From: a virus | Virus record (IMG/VR): IMGVR_UViG_3300032116_000001 | Coordinates: 1-64,000 of that record | Reading direction: 5' to 3' (one strand) | Length of the DNA: 64,000 nucleotides | Made by a program: the position numbers and the translations under genes | The notes under the pieces: generated by a model | Seen by the model: the letters and a program-made list of their open reading frames with translations, nothing else | What the model was told of the DNA's origin: nothing | Databases searched by the model: none | Shown: positions 62,549 through 64,000 of the stretch, one piece after another | Layout: each line of letters starts with the position of its first letter | How positions within the stretch are numbered: position 1 is the first letter of the stretch

Positions 62549-63859
62549 TTATTGATTATGAATCCCTTCTTTATTTGGTCTTCCGATAGAATAATATTCA
62601 TATCCGATTCGTTTCATTTCTTCTTCTTCGAACATATTTCTTCCGTCAAAAATCCGCGGATTTCTCATTTTCTGTTTAATTTCGCGCCATTTAATGTCTT
62701 TGAATTCTTTCCATTCTGTAATGATCAGTATCGCGTCTGTGTTTTCGGCTAGTTCTTCGATAGTGTTAGTCCATTGCACATTCGTTAATATTTTTTCAGC
62801 ATTATGTTTGGCCACGGGATCATATACTTTAACGATGGCTCCTTCCTTGACAAGTTTTTGAATAATTGGAATTGACCTAGCGTCTCTCATATCATCAGTA
62901 TCGGGTTTAAATGCAACTCCGAGCACTCCGATAATTTTGTCATTGACTCCATTGAGATTCGTTTGAATTTTTTGGATAAATTCTTTAGGCATTTGTTCAT
63001 TAATTTCTTTAGTTGCTTTAAGCATTTTGAAATCATATCCGATTTGATCGGCGATATGGATAAGTGCGCTTGTATCTTTCCCGAAGCAGCTTCCACCCCA
63101 TCCTATTCCAGCCCCGAGGAATTTATCTCCGATTCTATGATCGAGTCCCATTCCTCTTGCCACTTCTTTTACATCGGCCCCGACTTGTTCGCATATTTGT
63201 GCAATGGCGTTGATAAAGCTAATTTTCGTGGCGAGGAATGCGTTTGATGCATATTTAATCATTTCGGCGCTAATTGTATCTGTGAGGAAAACTTGTGTTT
63301 GTAGTTCTTGATATGCTTCGATCAATTTCTCCGCGGTTTTCCAGTTATCTGTTCCGATCACGATTCTATCTCCATTCATAGCGTCATGGATTGCGCATCC
63401 TTCTCTAAGGAATTCTGGATTACTTACGACATCGAATGTTGTTGGAAATTTTTGATATTTTTGAATAATTTCTTTGACTCTATGTGCTGTTCCAGGGGGT
63501 ACTGTGGATTTATTCACCACGATGATATGTTCTCTCATGGACTCTCCGATTTCTTTCGCAACATTATCAATATATTGCAGATCGGGGCTGCCGTCTTCTT
63601 TTTCTGGAGTTCCCACGCACACAAAGACAATTTCGCCCCAGTTTGCGGCTTGTTCCACCGTGTTTCCGTAGAATATTTGTGCTTTAGCGTCTTCGATCAT
63701 ATCTTGGAGTTCTGGCTCATAGATAGGGCATTCTCCATTTTTGAGTTTTTTAATTTTTTCTGGATCACTATCTACGCACATAACATCGTGCCCGATGTTT
63801 GCCATGATTGCTGTTTGCACGAGTCCCACATATCCTGCTCCGATCACGCTAATTCTCAT
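62549..63859 (-). CDS. ugd: UDP-glucose 6-dehydrogenase
   Basis: 436 residues, full length. N-terminal NAD-binding GAGYVG (residues 7-12), VNKSTVPPGT, NPEFLREG, and the catalytic GIGWGGSCFGKD with its nucleophilic Cys, then a C-terminal UDP-binding domain (GVAFKPDTDDMRDARSIPII). Oxidises UDP-glucose to UDP-glucuronate with 2 NAD+. In a phage this may serve capsule or surface-sugar changes, or DNA/protein glycosylation. ATG 63859. Confidence 0.95.
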   Translation of the reverse strand: MRISVIGAGYVGLVQTAIMANIGHDVMCVDSDPEKIKKLKNGECPIYEPELQDMIEDAKAQIFYGNTVEQAANWGEIVFVCVGTPEKEDGSPDLQYIDNVAKEIGESMREHIIVVNKSTVPPGTAHRVKEIIQKYQKFPTTFDVVSNPEFLREGCAIHDAMNGDRIVIGTDNWKTAEKLIEAYQELQTQVFLTDTISAEMIKYASNAFLATKISFINAIAQICEQVGADVKEVARGMGLDHRIGDKFLGAGIGWGGSCFGKDTSALIHIADQIGYDFKMLKATKEINEQMPKEFIQKIQTNLNGVNDKIIGVLGVAFKPDTDDMRDARSIPIIQKLVKEGAIVKVYDPVAKHNAEKILTNVQWTNTIEELAENTDAILIITEWKEFKDIKWREIKQKMRNPRIFDGRNMFEEEEMKRIGYEYYSIGRPNKEGIHNQ

Positions 63860-63922
63860 ATTTACTACTTATACCTTATAATTGCTTATTTTTCCTAATT
63901 GATTATCGTATTACATTTAGTT

Positions 63923-64000
63923 ATGGACATGAAAACATTTATTAGTGAGTTGTCTGATGGCGAGGCTCTTTTTATTGATGGTTTTGACAATGCTTTATTG
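63923..64000 (+). CDS. hypothetical protein, 3' end outside window
   Basis: The first 26 codons from ATG 63923 (MDMKTFISELSDGEALFIDG). Divergent from ugd. The window ends before any diagnostic sequence. Confidence 0.55.
   Translation, partial: MDMKTFISELSDGEALFIDGFDNALL

Overview
This window is part of a large tailed-phage (Caudoviricetes) genome, low in GC, with about 128 mostly small genes packed end to end. The phage assignment rests on an rIIA/rIIB pair, a GH108 endolysin, an 18-member tRNA set, homing endonucleases, a group I intron, and dozens of short accessory ORFs without cellular homologues that I recognise. The host cannot be named from the sequence. A tRNA-Leu(UAA) intron at the U34/A35 position recalls cyanobacterial introns but proves nothing about the host.

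Regulation: almost every gene from 1.9 kb to 59.7 kb, on either strand, is preceded by one promoter type, called the 'C4 promoter' in the entries. It is an A-run followed by TCCCC, then exactly 22 nt (21 in a few cases), then a TATATA-like hexamer, often inside GATCGGATATATAA. The start codon usually begins 5 nt after the hexamer with no Shine-Dalgarno, so most mRNAs should be leaderless. A second, about 40-bp intergenic element (TTTATGACTTTCT, then ACGATTATG, then CACGATCAT) lies between terminators and the next C4 promoter about two dozen times.

Layout: 1-4.6 kb holds small accessory genes including a pyrimidine-dimer-glycosylase-like protein and two pairs of paralogs. 4.9-8.4 kb is rIIA-rIIB. 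8.5-17.7 kb is small genes, one structural-looking protein and the GH108 endolysin on the minus strand. 17.7-31.2 kb is the main RNA region: tRNAs, group I intron, HNH and PD-(D/E)XK homing endonucleases, several unassigned structured RNAs, and two attenuator-like tRNA leaders. 31.2-35.3 kb has a DUF3841 protein, a WGR-PARP ADP-ribosyltransferase and a macro-domain protein. 35.4-43.8 kb has a RlaP-type nucleotidyltransferase, a DUF2786 protein and a metallopeptidase. 43.8-45.3 kb is the third tRNA cluster (Gln, Gln, Arg, Arg, Cys) with its own leader. 45.3-59.7 kb is accessory genes, mostly minus strand from 51.6 kb, including an ArdC-like antirestriction protein, DUF2958, candidate ncRNAs and a 35-residue prepilin-like peptide. 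59.7-60.4 kb is a repeat-rich non-coding boundary. Beyond it the C4 promoters stop and genes change style: HD hydrolase, RNase-AS-like exonuclease, J-domain-like protein, UDP-glucose dehydrogenase.

The strongest candidate for an undescribed system is the tRNA-cluster control. Three tRNA clusters each follow a short leader ORF rich in exactly the amino acids their tRNAs carry (Leu; Gly/Ser/Thr/Asp; Gln/Arg/Cys). At least two are followed by an intrinsic terminator, placed before the first tRNA, with a possible competing antiterminator. This looks like ribosome-mediated attenuation in which shortage of a charged tRNA would turn on the phage copies of that tRNA.
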